Positions 1-7,230 of a DNA stretch of 59,029 nucleotides are shown in pieces. The notes under the pieces are model-generated. The model saw only the letters and a program-made list of their open reading frames with translations. It did not search any database and was not told the origin of the DNA. The DNA is from Oscillospiraceae bacterium. GTDB taxonomy: Bacteria > Bacillota > Clostridia > Oscillospirales > Acutalibacteraceae. The stretch covers positions 1 through 59,029 of the forward strand of contig SVON01000006.1 in the NCBI GenBank assembly GCA_015066365.1, in the 5' to 3' direction. Both the position numbers and the translations under genes were made by a program. The stretch's first letter is position 1. The number at the start of each line of letters is the position of its first letter.

Positions 1-6
1 AAAAAA

Positions 7-1242
7 TTGAGCCGTTCTATACTGCATTGTGATATGAACAACTTTTATGCAAGCGTTGAGTGTATGCTTGATCCTTCCTTGAAGAAATATCCCGTAGCAG
101 TATGTGGCTCGGTAGAGGAACGACACGGTATAGTCCTTGCAAAAAACTATGCGGCTAAAGCCTTTGATGTTAAAACAGGTGATGCCGTATGGCAGGCAAA
201 GCAGAAATGCAAGGACTTAGTTATCGTTCCACCTCATTACGAAGAATATATAAAGTATTCAAAGCTCGCAAGAAGCGTTTATAGTCGCTTTACAGATCAA
301 GTAGAACCGTATGGTATGGATGAGTGTTGGCTTGATATAAGCGGCACAGAACGCATCTACGGATCTCCTGAACGGGTTGCAAACGAAATAAGAGAAACTA
401 TCAAGTTTGAACTCGGCTTAACTATCTCAGTCGGTGTTTCTTTTAATAAGATATTTGCTAAGTTAGGTTCGGATATGAAAAAACCTGATGCCATAACGGT
501 AATTGAGAAAGACACCTTTAGAGATAAGATATGGGGACTCCCCGCAGCAGACTTGCTCGGTGTAGGTCGGGCAACGCAGCGTGTATTAGATAGCTACTGC
601 ATAAGAACCATTGGAGATTTAGCAAAGACCGATCCTGACTTTCTAAAAAGACGGCTTGGTAAACCCGGTGTTGCTCTATGGCAATATGCAAACGGTAATG
701 ACCACTCCCTTGTTCACAACTCTGACTTTGTATCACCAATTAAGAGCGTAGGACACGGAATTACCACCGTAGCAGATTTAGAGAAAAACGAGCAGGTGTG
801 GCCCGTTTTCCTCGAACTAACCCAAGACATAGGACACAAGCTCCGTGTTCATCAAAAGTGTGCGGATGGAGTCGCTATTCACATACGAGATAACACGCTT
901 TTCTCTAAGCAATGGCAAATGAAATTGGATATGCCTACACAGTCCCCAATGCTCATAGCCAAGACTGCTTTTAGTCTGTTTGAGAAAAGGTATGATTGGA
1001 GAAATCCAATTCGTTCTGTCACCATTCAAGCAATCAATTTAGTGCCACAAGACACGCCCCGACAGATTGATATGTTTACGAATGTTGCAAGGATTGAGAA
1101 ATTGGAAAAGCTCGACTTATGTATTGAAACGATCCGACAGAGGTTCGGCAAGGACAGTATTAAAAATGCAGTCCTCTGTCAAAATCTAAGGATGCCACCT
1201 GAAAAGGCAGAACTTACAATGCCGACCGGAATGTTGAGTTAG
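7..1242 (+). CDS. dinB: Y-family DNA polymerase (DinB/UmuC type)
   Basis: This is an error-prone translesion polymerase that copies across damaged template bases. The N-terminal CDMNNFYASVE block supplies the first catalytic Asp (D9), and YGMDECWLD supplies D105 and E106 of the palm site. The SVGVSFNKIFAKLGSDMKKP block and the C-terminal little-finger region are also typical. At 411 residues it has full family length. The TTG at 7 puts residue 1 where relatives start (M-x-R-x-I-L-H), but codons 1-6 are also open (Lys-Lys), so a start just left of the window cannot be excluded. It is followed after 9 bases by a degenerate UmuD-like gene. The pairing is typical of DinB cassettes carried by clostridial conjugative elements. 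Base composition is AT-rich compared with the DNA right of 7230. Confidence 0.93.
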   Translation: MSRSILHCDMNNFYASVECMLDPSLKKYPVAVCGSVEERHGIVLAKNYAAKAFDVKTGDAVWQAKQKCKDLVIVPPHYEEYIKYSKLARSVYSRFTDQVEPYGMDECWLDISGTERIYGSPERVANEIRETIKFELGLTISVGVSFNKIFAKLGSDMKKPDAITVIEKDTFRDKIWGLPAADLLGVGRATQRVLDSYCIRTIGDLAKTDPDFLKRRLGKPGVALWQYANGNDHSLVHNSDFVSPIKSVGHGITTVADLEKNEQVWPVFLELTQDIGHKLRVHQKCADGVAIHIRDNTLFSKQWQMKLDMPTQSPMLIAKTAFSLFEKRYDWRNPIRSVTIQAINLVPQDTPRQIDMFTNVARIEKLEKLDLCIETIRQRFGKDSIKNAVLCQNLRMPPEKAELTMPTGMLS

Positions 1243-1251
1243 GAGGTTGCT

Positions 1252-1557
1252 ATGAATAGTATTGCTCAATCGGATAATCACGTTCCTTGCGGTTATATGG
1301 GTATGCTCGGTTGTAATGGTTATGAACAAACAAACGACATTATCTGCTTAATCGCTAACGGAGATAATAACTTTCTGAATGAAGGAATTGTAGAGGGTTC
1401 GATTTTGTTTATAGACACAAAAAGCAAGTTCCAACAAGGACTACTTAATGTGTTTAAGTTCAAGTCGAATATTTCGCCCCAATACAAACTTTCAAGAAAT
1501 AGAGTCGCAGGAGCAACTTTCTGTGGGAAAGTGCTTATGGCAATCAACCAATATTGA
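1252..1557 (+). CDS. Degenerate UmuD/LexA-like S24 domain protein
   Basis: This 101-residue protein is encoded directly behind the Y-family polymerase, with an AGGAGG-type RBS before ATG 1252. The stretch ANGDNNFLNEGIVEGSILFI resembles the S24 (LexA/UmuD) pattern GDSM-PTI-DGD-V-VD. The nucleophile Ser position reads Asn (N39), while a Lys in QYKLSR (K79) sits where the general base is expected. The fold therefore looks preserved but self-cleavage should be impossible. As a partner of a UmuC-like polymerase it may act as a non-cleavable accessory subunit. The family assignment is inferred from motif spacing only. No N-terminal DNA-binding domain is present. Confidence 0.6.
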   Translation: MNSIAQSDNHVPCGYMGMLGCNGYEQTNDIICLIANGDNNFLNEGIVEGSILFIDTKSKFQQGLLNVFKFKSNISPQYKLSRNRVAGATFCGKVLMAINQY

Positions 1558-1572
1558 TAGGAGAACAAGACA

Positions 1573-1833
1573 ATGGAAGATCGTAGAAAAGTATATGTAG
1601 AGGTAAGAGCAAGACACCTGATTGACGGTACTTGCCGACCTGAGAGTATAAAGTTTGAAAATGACGAAGTTTATGAAATCGACAGAGTGAAACAATGTTG
1701 CCGAGCTGCTTCTACTAAAGTCGGTGGAACGGGACTTCGCTACACCGTAATGATATGCGGTCAAGAAACTTATCTTTTCGATGAGGAAAATGGAAAATGG
1801 TTCGTTGAGGGTAAAAGCAGAGTTGCCACATAA
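1573..1833 (+). CDS. Small conserved protein of DinB cassettes
   Basis: This 86-residue protein of unknown function starts at ATG 1573, 15 bases after the UmuD-like gene, with a GGAGAACAAG-type RBS. It is rich in beta-strand-like alternation and ends in YLFDEENGKWFVE. The opening MEDRRKVYVEV and the motif GGTGLRYT recall small proteins I associate with the polymerase cassette of clostridial mobile elements, which would make it part of the same transcription unit. No signal peptide, membrane segment or catalytic motif is visible. The link to polymerase function is inferred from position only. Confidence 0.6.
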   Translation: MEDRRKVYVEVRARHLIDGTCRPESIKFENDEVYEIDRVKQCCRAASTKVGGTGLRYTVMICGQETYLFDEENGKWFVEGKSRVAT

Positions 1834-1902
1834 GTCACTCTTATTACTCTGTTTTTACAAAACCTCGATGTGTACGGCAAGTAACTTGATGAGGTGATGT
1901 AA

Positions 1903-2103
1903 TTGAAAAATGATGTATGGACTCCGATCCCGATGTATTGCTCGAATTGTGGGCATCTCAATTACGGGTATCGGAATGATGAAGGCAAGATAAAGTACGA
2001 ATGCAAGAAGTGTAAAGTTGTTGCAGTACGAACTCAAAAAGGTCGAAGGCACGACCGAATTGATATTTACGCCCCCGTTGGGCAAGTGCGTTATGAAACA
2101 TAA
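1903..2103 (+). CDS. Small zinc-ribbon protein
   Basis: This 66-residue protein starts with TTG at 1903, chosen because GAGGTGATGTAA lies just upstream and no ATG fits. It carries two Cys pairs, YCSNCG near residue 13 and YECKKCK near residue 34. This is the C-x2-C...C-x2-C layout of a zinc ribbon, followed by a basic segment (KGRRHDR). It could bind nucleic acid or act as a protein adaptor, but nothing in the sequence identifies the target. It is the last gene of the polymerase cassette before a non-coding structured stretch. Confidence 0.6.
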   Translation: MKNDVWTPIPMYCSNCGHLNYGYRNDEGKIKYECKKCKVVAVRTQKGRRHDRIDIYAPVGQVRYET

Positions 2104-2451
2104 CCGCACCAAAAAAACTAAATACAGCGACACGACGGTAAGGTTGAGGTGAAACAGACTGCGTAATTCCTTATCAGGTCAGTTGCTTTGAATACTATCG
2201 GTACGTTATACCAAACCTGCTAAACGCTAATATGAGAGGCTGCCGACAAGACAGATAGCCATAGGCTAATTCTGTCTTGCCGGTGGCTTTTTTCATTTGG
2301 CAGACAAACAAAGGAGCTTCCGGCTGAGAAATCAGAAAGGAAGTTCTTTTTATGTTCTTATTTAGCGGTTGGCATTGTTTACTTGCCAAATATCCCTAAT
2401 CTCCACAGATTTTGAAAACTTACCAAATTCAAAATTTAAGGAGATTTAGGA
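2104..2451 (+). other. Non-coding structured stretch
   Basis: About 350 bases without a credible gene. It contains a long stem-loop at 2242-2287 (next entry) and then a T-rich leader up to the RBS AAGGAG of the sigma-like gene at 2452. A short minus-strand frame at 2195-2389 only overlaps the hairpin and is not supported. The stretch could be the leader of the sigma-like gene or house a small RNA. Confidence 0.5.
2242..2293 (+). terminator. Intrinsic terminator or attenuator hairpin
   Basis: GCCGACAAGACAG (2242-2254) pairs with CTGTCTTGCCGGT (2272-2284), with one mismatch. A nested TAGCC/GGCTA hairpin sits inside, and TTTTTT follows at 2288-2293. It probably ends the polymerase cassette transcript. 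It may also control read-through into the sigma-like gene. Confidence 0.7.
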
Positions 2452-3024
2452 ATGAACAATACTATTATTTCTGCTCTTGACGAGCAATTTTACATCGACT
2501 GTGAAGTAATTGAAACAAAATATGAGTACCCGCAATATACGGGTGTAGAAAAATGGATTATTATTACTGACCTAACCGAAGAAGAATTGAACAGTAAATA
2601 TGCCGAGCAAATCGCTCCATTGAAGCCTTATATTATTCTTTCACGTTCTTTTGGTGAGGTTCGTGATGATTTCATAAGAAATGAGAAGAAGCATTATATG
2701 CGAACTGTTCGTAGTGTCAACATTTTTGATTTCAGCGAAGAAACCGAAGAACACCATACCGAAATAGCAGTTGGCTCACCTGAAGATGACATTATAAACG
2801 ATGAGCAGGCACAGATACTTCGTGCGGCGATTGCTCAGTTGAATCCTATGCAAAAAGAACGTCTTATTAAGTATTTCTTTCACGGAAAAAACCTTAACCA
2901 AATTGCTGAAGAAGAAGGAAAGGCATACTCAACAGTATATGAGTCATACGAGTCAGCGTTAAAAAAATTAAAAAAGTTGCTTTCAACACCCGATAATTTG
3001 ACCTCTCTCAGTGGGAACAAGTGA
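2452..3024 (+). CDS. Sigma-70 region-4-like regulator of the element
   Basis: This 190-residue protein starts at ATG 2452 behind AAGGAGATTTAGGA. The C-terminal part, about residues 125-180, reads LRAAIAQLNPMQKERLIKYF followed by GKNLNQIAEEEGKAYSTVYESYESALKKLKK. This is the helix-turn-helix of sigma-70 region 4. The first 100 residues do not show a recognisable region 2, so core binding and -10 melting as in a standard sigma factor are doubtful. Comparable genes sit just upstream of xis-int in clostridial conjugative elements and are usually called sigma-70 family proteins. It may activate element genes or modulate RNA polymerase. It is followed after 63 bases by the MazF-like gene. Confidence 0.75.
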   Translation: MNNTIISALDEQFYIDCEVIETKYEYPQYTGVEKWIIITDLTEEELNSKYAEQIAPLKPYIILSRSFGEVRDDFIRNEKKHYMRTVRSVNIFDFSEETEEHHTEIAVGSPEDDIINDEQAQILRAAIAQLNPMQKERLIKYFFHGKNLNQIAEEEGKAYSTVYESYESALKKLKKLLSTPDNLTSLSGNK

Positions 3025-3087
3025 AGGGACTATTTCTTATCCGGAGGGAAACGACCTTCAGACTAATACATTTGAGAGGTAAGTAAT

Positions 3088-3642
3088 ATGGAAAATACTA
3101 ATATCATTCGTAATGTTAAGCGTGGAGAAATCTATTTATATGACTTCGGTTCTAACCCTGAGTCTATTCAGAACGGACTTCGCCCTGTCCTTGTGGTTCA
3201 ATGTGATGAAGGTAATCAGGCAAGTCCAACCACCATTGTTGCGGCATTGACTACGGCAATCAAGAAAAGATATATGCCATCCCATATCGTGTTGGGGGAC
3301 AACTTTGGCTTAAAAGAGCCGTCAATGGTAATGCTTGAGCAGATCCGCACGGTCAATCAATCCGAGCTGACGAAATACATCGGTTTTGTGGACAGCGAGT
3401 ATCTGCAAAAGAAAATCAATATCGGCTTGAAAAAGGCTCTTGGCTTTTGGGTGGAAAGACCACCCAAGAGAAAGAATGATGTTCGTTGCCTTTGCGGTAA
3501 GTGCCTGAATGACTACAAATCCAATCCCGAATACATTGTAAGGCGGCTTGATCCTTTTGAGAATACCAAGCACCAATGCGACAAATGTTCAGGCAGCGGT
3601 TACGACTATATCATTATCGACAGAAGTTCCGTTCAGAGGTAG
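3088..3642 (+). CDS. MazF/PemK-like toxin with Cys-rich tail
   Basis: This 184-residue protein begins with a MazF/PemK core: VKRGEIYLYDFGSNP, then GLRPVLVVQ, SHIVLG and a MVMLEQIRTV block, ending near residue 125. The family consists mostly of sequence-specific endoribonucleases. The tail of about 60 residues adds CLCGKCLNDY and CDKCSGSGYDY, a likely zinc-binding module not found in plain MazF (about 110 residues). No antitoxin is encoded immediately upstream. The preceding gene is the sigma-like regulator and the following genes are excisionases. Start ATG 3088 follows GAGAGGTAAGTAAT. Whether it still acts as a toxin is unknown. It may instead control element or host mRNA. Confidence 0.78.
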   Translation: MENTNIIRNVKRGEIYLYDFGSNPESIQNGLRPVLVVQCDEGNQASPTTIVAALTTAIKKRYMPSHIVLGDNFGLKEPSMVMLEQIRTVNQSELTKYIGFVDSEYLQKKINIGLKKALGFWVERPPKRKNDVRCLCGKCLNDYKSNPEYIVRRLDPFENTKHQCDKCSGSGYDYIIIDRSSVQR

Positions 3643-3647
3643 TGCCT

Positions 3648-3872
3648 ATGGAAGATAAGAACACTACCACAAAAAGAGAGTCTGTACCGATTTGGGAGAA
3701 ATACGCATTGACGATTTATGAAGCGGCAGAGTATTTCAACATCGGAGAACATCGTTTAAGACAGTTAGTAAGAGAGAACCGTCAGGCAGATTTTGTGTTA
3801 TGGATAGGCACAAAAGTTGAGATCAAAAGAGAGCTTTTTGAAAAGTTCCTTAATGAAATCAATGCCCTCTGA
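3648..3872 (+). CDS. xis: Excisionase-like protein, copy 1
   Basis: This 74-residue protein belongs to the Tn916 Xis-type winged helix family: PIWEKYALTIYEAAEYFNIG, a recognition segment HRLRQLVREN, a wing FVLWIGTKVEIKRELFEKFL. Such proteins bend att DNA and direct the integrase towards excision. ATG 3648 is preferred over in-frame upstream codons because the latter lie inside the mazF-like gene and AGAGGT precedes 3648. It is the first of three related genes leading to the integrase. Confidence 0.85.
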   Translation: MEDKNTTTKRESVPIWEKYALTIYEAAEYFNIGEHRLRQLVRENRQADFVLWIGTKVEIKRELFEKFLNEINAL

Positions 3873-3910
3873 GAATTATGCGTTTAGGAAAATCGCACAT
3901 TTGTCAATTT

Positions 3911-3946
3911 GCTCGATGCTTCGTATCATATATACGAAGCACGAGC
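3911..3946. other. Strong hairpin between xis copies 1 and 2
   Basis: The left arm 3911-3926 pairs with the right arm 3932-3946 over 15 base pairs with a single bulged A. The loop is CATAT. No T-run follows, so this is not an ordinary terminator. It lies 27 bases before the start of xis copy 2, just ahead of its RBS. Confidence 0.7.
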
Positions 3947-3973
3947 TGACAGATGATAAAGGAGGACAAACCT

Positions 3974-4345
3974 ATGAAGAATAGTTACATCTATGTACCC
4001 GGACTGAGCGAAAGTGTTGCTGATGAAGTGAAAAAGGCAAAGGATGCTGAAGCACCGAGATTTGTTACCGGAACGGGAGCAGTCAAGAAAGAAGCAGTTA
4101 CATACGACAGAGGGGTTTTGAGAACCAAAAAGGTTGATGATCGCCAAAGTATTCAAATTCCCGTTTGGGAAAAGTATGCTTTGACAATCAAAGAAGCGGC
4201 TGAATACTACAACATCGCTGAAACCAAGTTGAGAGATTATCTGCTTGCGAACCGTGAAGCACCTTTTGTATTGAAAGGCGGAGCAAGACTTCTTGTGAAG
4301 CGTAAGTTGTTTGAACTGTTCTTAGATGAAAACAATGTCATTTAG
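3974..4345 (+). CDS. Excisionase-like protein, copy 2 (extended N-terminus)
   Basis: This protein has 123 residues. ATG 3974 is chosen over ATG 3953 because AAAGGAGG (3958-3965) sits between them at ideal distance from 3974. The C-terminal 75 residues repeat the Xis fold of the neighbour: PVWEKYALTIKEAAEYYNIA, TKLRDYLLANREAPFVL, and a basic wing. About 45 extra residues precede it with no recognised domain. It could be a second directionality factor, or a regulator of the element that kept the DNA-binding fold. Confidence 0.78.
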   Translation: MKNSYIYVPGLSESVADEVKKAKDAEAPRFVTGTGAVKKEAVTYDRGVLRTKKVDDRQSIQIPVWEKYALTIKEAAEYYNIAETKLRDYLLANREAPFVLKGGARLLVKRKLFELFLDENNVI

Positions 4346-4354
4346 GAGGTCGGT

Positions 4355-4621
4355 ATGAATAATGAAGTGAAAGCCTTATTGCAAGGTTCAACGAAAATAA
4401 ATGCGGAAGTGCATAATCGAAAAATTCAGGAACTTCCCATTTGGAAAAAGCCGTTATTAACGGTTGTAGAAGCGGCGAAATACTTTCAAATCGGTGAGAG
4501 CAATATAAGACGGCTCACAAGAGAACATAAGGACAAGGACTTTGTTCTATGGAAAGACAGTCGTGTGTATATCCGCCGCAAAGAAATGGAGTCGTTTTTA
4601 GACTCGATCAATGAGATATAG
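4355..4621 (+). CDS. Excisionase-like protein, copy 3
   Basis: This 88-residue protein has the same pattern again: ELPIWKKPLLTVVEAAKYFQ, SNIRRLTREHKDKDFVLW, RVYIRRKEMESFLDSI. ATG 4355 follows TTAGGAGGTCGGT. It lies 12 bases before the integrase gene, the usual position of the true xis in Tn916-like elements, so this copy or copy 1 is the likeliest functional excisionase. All three copies are intact and in one orientation. Confidence 0.82.
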   Translation: MNNEVKALLQGSTKINAEVHNRKIQELPIWKKPLLTVVEAAKYFQIGESNIRRLTREHKDKDFVLWKDSRVYIRRKEMESFLDSINEI

Positions 4622-4633
4622 GAGGTTTAGATT

Positions 4634-5902
4634 ATGGCAGAAAAAAGACGAGATAACAAAGGCAGAGTGTTATGGGCAGGCGAATCGCAACGCCCTGACG
4701 GAAAGTATGAGTATAAATATGTGGACGGGAATGGCGACCGCCATTCCGTGTATAGTTGGAAACTCGTTGCAACGGACAAAGTTCCTGAAGGAAAGCAAGG
4801 CGGAGCTTCGCTTCGTGAAATGGCGAAGCAGATACAGAAAGACTTGGAAGATAATCTGCTCATTCACCAAACCCGTAAGATGACTCTCAATTCCTTTTGG
4901 GATCAATACATCGAATTGAAGAAAGAGCTGAAGGAGTCCACAAGAACCAATTACATCTATATGTACGATAACTATGTTCGCCCTGACTTCGGCAGAAAGA
5001 ACATCACCACAATCAAGTATAGCGACGTAAAGAAGTTCTATATTTCTCTTATCCACGACAGAGGGTTCAAGCCGAACAGTATGGAGATTATCAACACCAT
5101 TCTGCATCCGGTGTTCACTTCGGCTGTTCGTGACGGATATATCCGTAACAACCCTTCGGACGGCGTGATGGCAGATATTAAAAAGAGCCATACTTGGGAG
5201 AAACCAAAGCGACACGCTCTTACTGAGCGACAGCAAACCAAATTTGTTGAGTTTACGGCGCAGTCCCATCAATACAAGCATTGGCTGCCGCTATTCACGG
5301 TTATGCTCGGAACGGGTGGACGAGTTGGAGAAATACTTGGTCTTAGGTGGGAAGATTGCGATTTTCAAGATAACATCATCAATATAAACCACACCCTTAT
5401 TTATAGAAAGTACACGGACGAAGCATCGCACTTTGCTATTACCACTCCTAAGACAAAATCGGGTGTGAGAATTATCCCAATGCTTTCCGATGTAAAAGCA
5501 GCTCTTACGGAAGAATACAAGGCTCAGCTTGAAAGCGGTTTTAACACAAGTGAAGTAGACGGATATTCAGGCTTCATTTTCAAGTCAAGATACAACACCG
5601 TATTATCGCCCCATTGTGTCAACCGAGCGATAGACAGAATTATCAAGGCGTGTAATGCCAAAGAGGAAGAAGATGCAAAAGCAGAAGGTCGAGAGCCTGA
5701 GTTGTTACCGCATTTCAGTTGCCACCATTTACGACACACATTCTGCACTCGTTTCTGTGAGAACGAAACCAACCTGAAGGTCATTCAGGAGATAATGGGA
5801 CACGCCGATATTACGACCACGATGGATATTTATAATGAAGCAACTAAGGACAAAAAGAAAGAGTCCTTTGCAGGACTTGAGGGAAAAATCAAGATCAGAT
5901 AA
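4634..5902 (+). CDS. int: Tyrosine recombinase (Tn916-type integrase)
   Basis: This 422-residue site-specific recombinase integrates and excises the element. The N-terminal domain, about residues 1-70, resembles the Tn916 Int arm-binding domain (RDNKGRVLWAGESQRPDGKY). A SAM-like core-binding domain spans about 80-180 and the catalytic domain 195-410. Catalytic residues are readable as R230 (GGRVGEILGLRW), H364-x-x-R367 (HHLRHTFCTRF), H390 (GHAD) and nucleophile Y400 (MDIYNEA). ATG 4634 follows ATAGGAGGTTTAGATT. It is the last gene of the xis-int run and is closed by a terminator at 5907-5943. It appears intact. Confidence 0.95.
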   Translation: MAEKRRDNKGRVLWAGESQRPDGKYEYKYVDGNGDRHSVYSWKLVATDKVPEGKQGGASLREMAKQIQKDLEDNLLIHQTRKMTLNSFWDQYIELKKELKESTRTNYIYMYDNYVRPDFGRKNITTIKYSDVKKFYISLIHDRGFKPNSMEIINTILHPVFTSAVRDGYIRNNPSDGVMADIKKSHTWEKPKRHALTERQQTKFVEFTAQSHQYKHWLPLFTVMLGTGGRVGEILGLRWEDCDFQDNIININHTLIYRKYTDEASHFAITTPKTKSGVRIIPMLSDVKAALTEEYKAQLESGFNTSEVDGYSGFIFKSRYNTVLSPHCVNRAIDRIIKACNAKEEEDAKAEGREPELLPHFSCHHLRHTFCTRFCENETNLKVIQEIMGHADITTTMDIYNEATKDKKKESFAGLEGKIKIR

Positions 5903-5906
5903 CGAT

Positions 5907-5943
5907 AGGAGCTTGCCAATATCGGCAGGCTCCTTGATTTTTT
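5907..5943 (+). terminator. Intrinsic terminator after int
   Basis: AGGAGCTTGCC (5907-5917) pairs with GGCAGGCTCCT (5924-5934), one G-U pair. Six T follow at 5938-5943, just after the int stop codon. Confidence 0.88.
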
Positions 5944-6049
5944 CATATTTATATGGTATAATACCTACGTTCAAATGAAATAAACGGACTTCATTAAGGG
6001 AAAACCGAGATGTGTTTCTTTGTTGGACAATGAAAACACCCTCGTTTTT

Positions 6050-6106
6050 TTACGACAATTCTTACGACAAACCAAATAAAGTTATGACATTCTATGTAAG
6101 GTTATG
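6050..6106. repeat. Short direct repeats, candidate integrase arm sites
   Basis: TTACGACAA occurs at 6050-6058 and again at 6062-6070 (12-base period). GTTATG occurs at 6081-6086 and 6101-6106 (20-base period). Their position about 150 bases after int fits arm-type sites for the integrase N-terminal domain. The function is inferred. Confidence 0.35.
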
Positions 6107-6325
6107 TACTTTAATGAAAACGGTTTGGATTAACGAAGTCAGGAAATGAGAGGTTAAATCAATGTATAAGACACGCTCAGTGGAAATCCCCACGATGAAG
6201 CCGTTGGATTGATAAAAGCGTTGGTACACAAGGGTTTTTCGGGTGTGCAAAAGCCGAAAACGGACAGTTTACCAAAAAGTTTACCAATTTTACTAATCAA
6301 AAAGACACGATATAGCTATGGATAT

Positions 6326-6355
6326 ACGGACTATTCACCACGAATAGTCCGTTTT
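6326..6355 (+). terminator. Terminator-like hairpin
   Basis: ACGGACTATTC (6326-6336) pairs perfectly with GAATAGTCCGT (6342-6352) around an ACCAC loop. It is followed only by a short T-run, so termination may be weak. Confidence 0.6.
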
Positions 6356-6371
6356 CTATGTCCAGTTTTTG

Positions 6372-6400
6372 TTGATTTCTTCACAAAACTTTGATATAGT
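6372..6400 (+). promoter_or_regulatory. Sigma-A promoter of the lipoprotein gene
   Basis: TTGATT at 6372-6377 and TATAGT at 6395-6400 are separated by 17 bases. The RBS AAGGAG follows at 6421. Confidence 0.6.
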
Positions 6401-6434
6401 ATGACGAGGAAAGAGAAATAAAGGAGTTTTGATT

Positions 6435-7007
6435 ATGAAACGGATACTATTGGTATTATTGGTTCTCGCATTGTCGATAACACTATGCTCTTGTGGGGAT
6501 GATGCAACGACGCCTAACACAGTTGACACAACAACTACGGAATCGGATAACACTGATTTGGACAACAATACAGTACAAAAGGAATTAAGCGAAGAAGAGC
6601 GATATTTAGATAATTGTGCAAAAGCCTGGGCGGTTTGTTATGCAAGTTGTCCCCACTTTGACGAAAGAAACATATCCACGATTTTTTACGCTAAAGACAA
6701 TACAGCCTATTCTTTGATGTATGGTAAAGACAATGTCACCATTATATCTAATTTCTTAGGGACTGAATGCACCTATATTGTATCTTCAGAATTAGATGAA
6801 ACATTGTCGGCGCATTTTCCTTATTTTTATAATAAAGAATATAAATTGTATATTCACGGCATAGGAACTGAAAACTTTGAAAAAGGTTGGCTGAAAGACG
6901 GTTGGGACTATGTAACAGACACATACATAATGATGGCTGAAATGGATTGTGAAACAATGGATGTTGATACAGTAAAATCTTATAAAGCTGAACATTATAA
7001 GAATTAG
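6435..7007 (+). CDS. Putative lipoprotein of unknown function
   Basis: This 190-residue protein starts at ATG 6435, 8 bases after AAGGAG; the in-frame TTG at 6429 is too close to the RBS. A hydrophobic signal (ILLVLLVLALSITL) ends in the lipobox LCSC with C20 as lipidation site. A Thr/Asp/Asn-rich linker follows and then a domain of about 140 residues with no motif I recognise. It has the AT-rich composition of the element and its own promoter and terminator, so it is a single-gene cargo unit between int and the element border. A surface or exclusion role is possible but not shown. Confidence 0.7.
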   Translation: MKRILLVLLVLALSITLCSCGDDATTPNTVDTTTTESDNTDLDNNTVQKELSEEERYLDNCAKAWAVCYASCPHFDERNISTIFYAKDNTAYSLMYGKDNVTIISNFLGTECTYIVSSELDETLSAHFPYFYNKEYKLYIHGIGTENFEKGWLKDGWDYVTDTYIMMAEMDCETMDVDTVKSYKAEHYKN

Positions 7008-7011
7008 ATTA

Positions 7012-7045
7012 AACAAGCGGGAGCGTACTGCTCCCGCTTGTTTTT
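7012..7045. terminator. Bidirectional terminator
   Basis: AACAAGCGGGAGC (7012-7024) pairs perfectly with GCTCCCGCTTGTT (7030-7042), with T-rich sequence after it. It separates the lipoprotein gene (+) from the resolvase remnant (-). Confidence 0.88.
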
Positions 7046-7047
7046 AT

Positions 7048-7230
7048 TTATAATCCCATTTTCTGTTCGTGTTCAACTATGAACCTGTTTAGTGTTGGGC
7101 GGCTGATACCTAATTGACGAGCAAGGGCGGATTTTGTTATCTGCCTTGTTTTATATCGGCTGTAGTGTTCTGCAAAGTCCGCAACGGTCTTTGCCTTACC
7201 GCCTTTATACTTACCGCCCCGCTTTGCCAT
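7048..7230 (-). pseudogene. C-terminal remnant of a serine resolvase
   Basis: Sixty residues remain: a linker KRGGKYKGGKAK, the stretch DFAEHYSRYKTRQITKSALA and a helix-turn-helix RQLGISRPTLNRFI. This is the C-terminal DNA-binding end of small serine resolvases, where the linker normally follows the catalytic domain of about 130 residues. That domain is missing: upstream of ATG 7230 the sequence is GC-rich host DNA with no RBS. It is therefore read as a stump cut at about 7228. A small HTH protein made from ATG 7230 is possible but unlikely. Confidence 0.7.

Larger units (their letters stand above)
5944..6371. other. Non-coding stretch downstream of int
   Basis: About 430 bases with no credible gene. 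It contains the short direct repeats at 6050-6106 and a terminator-like hairpin at 6326-6355 (separate entries). A 61-codon frame at 6209-6394 has no RBS and runs through that hairpin. In Tn916-like elements this position holds integrase arm sites and the right attachment site. Confidence 0.55.

Noticed and set aside
2195-2389. Small minus-strand frame in the non-coding stretch
   Set aside because: It runs through the terminator-like hairpin, has no RBS and no similarity I recognise.
6209-6394. 61-codon + frame downstream of int
   Set aside because: No RBS, and it reads through a perfect hairpin; more likely attachment-site DNA.
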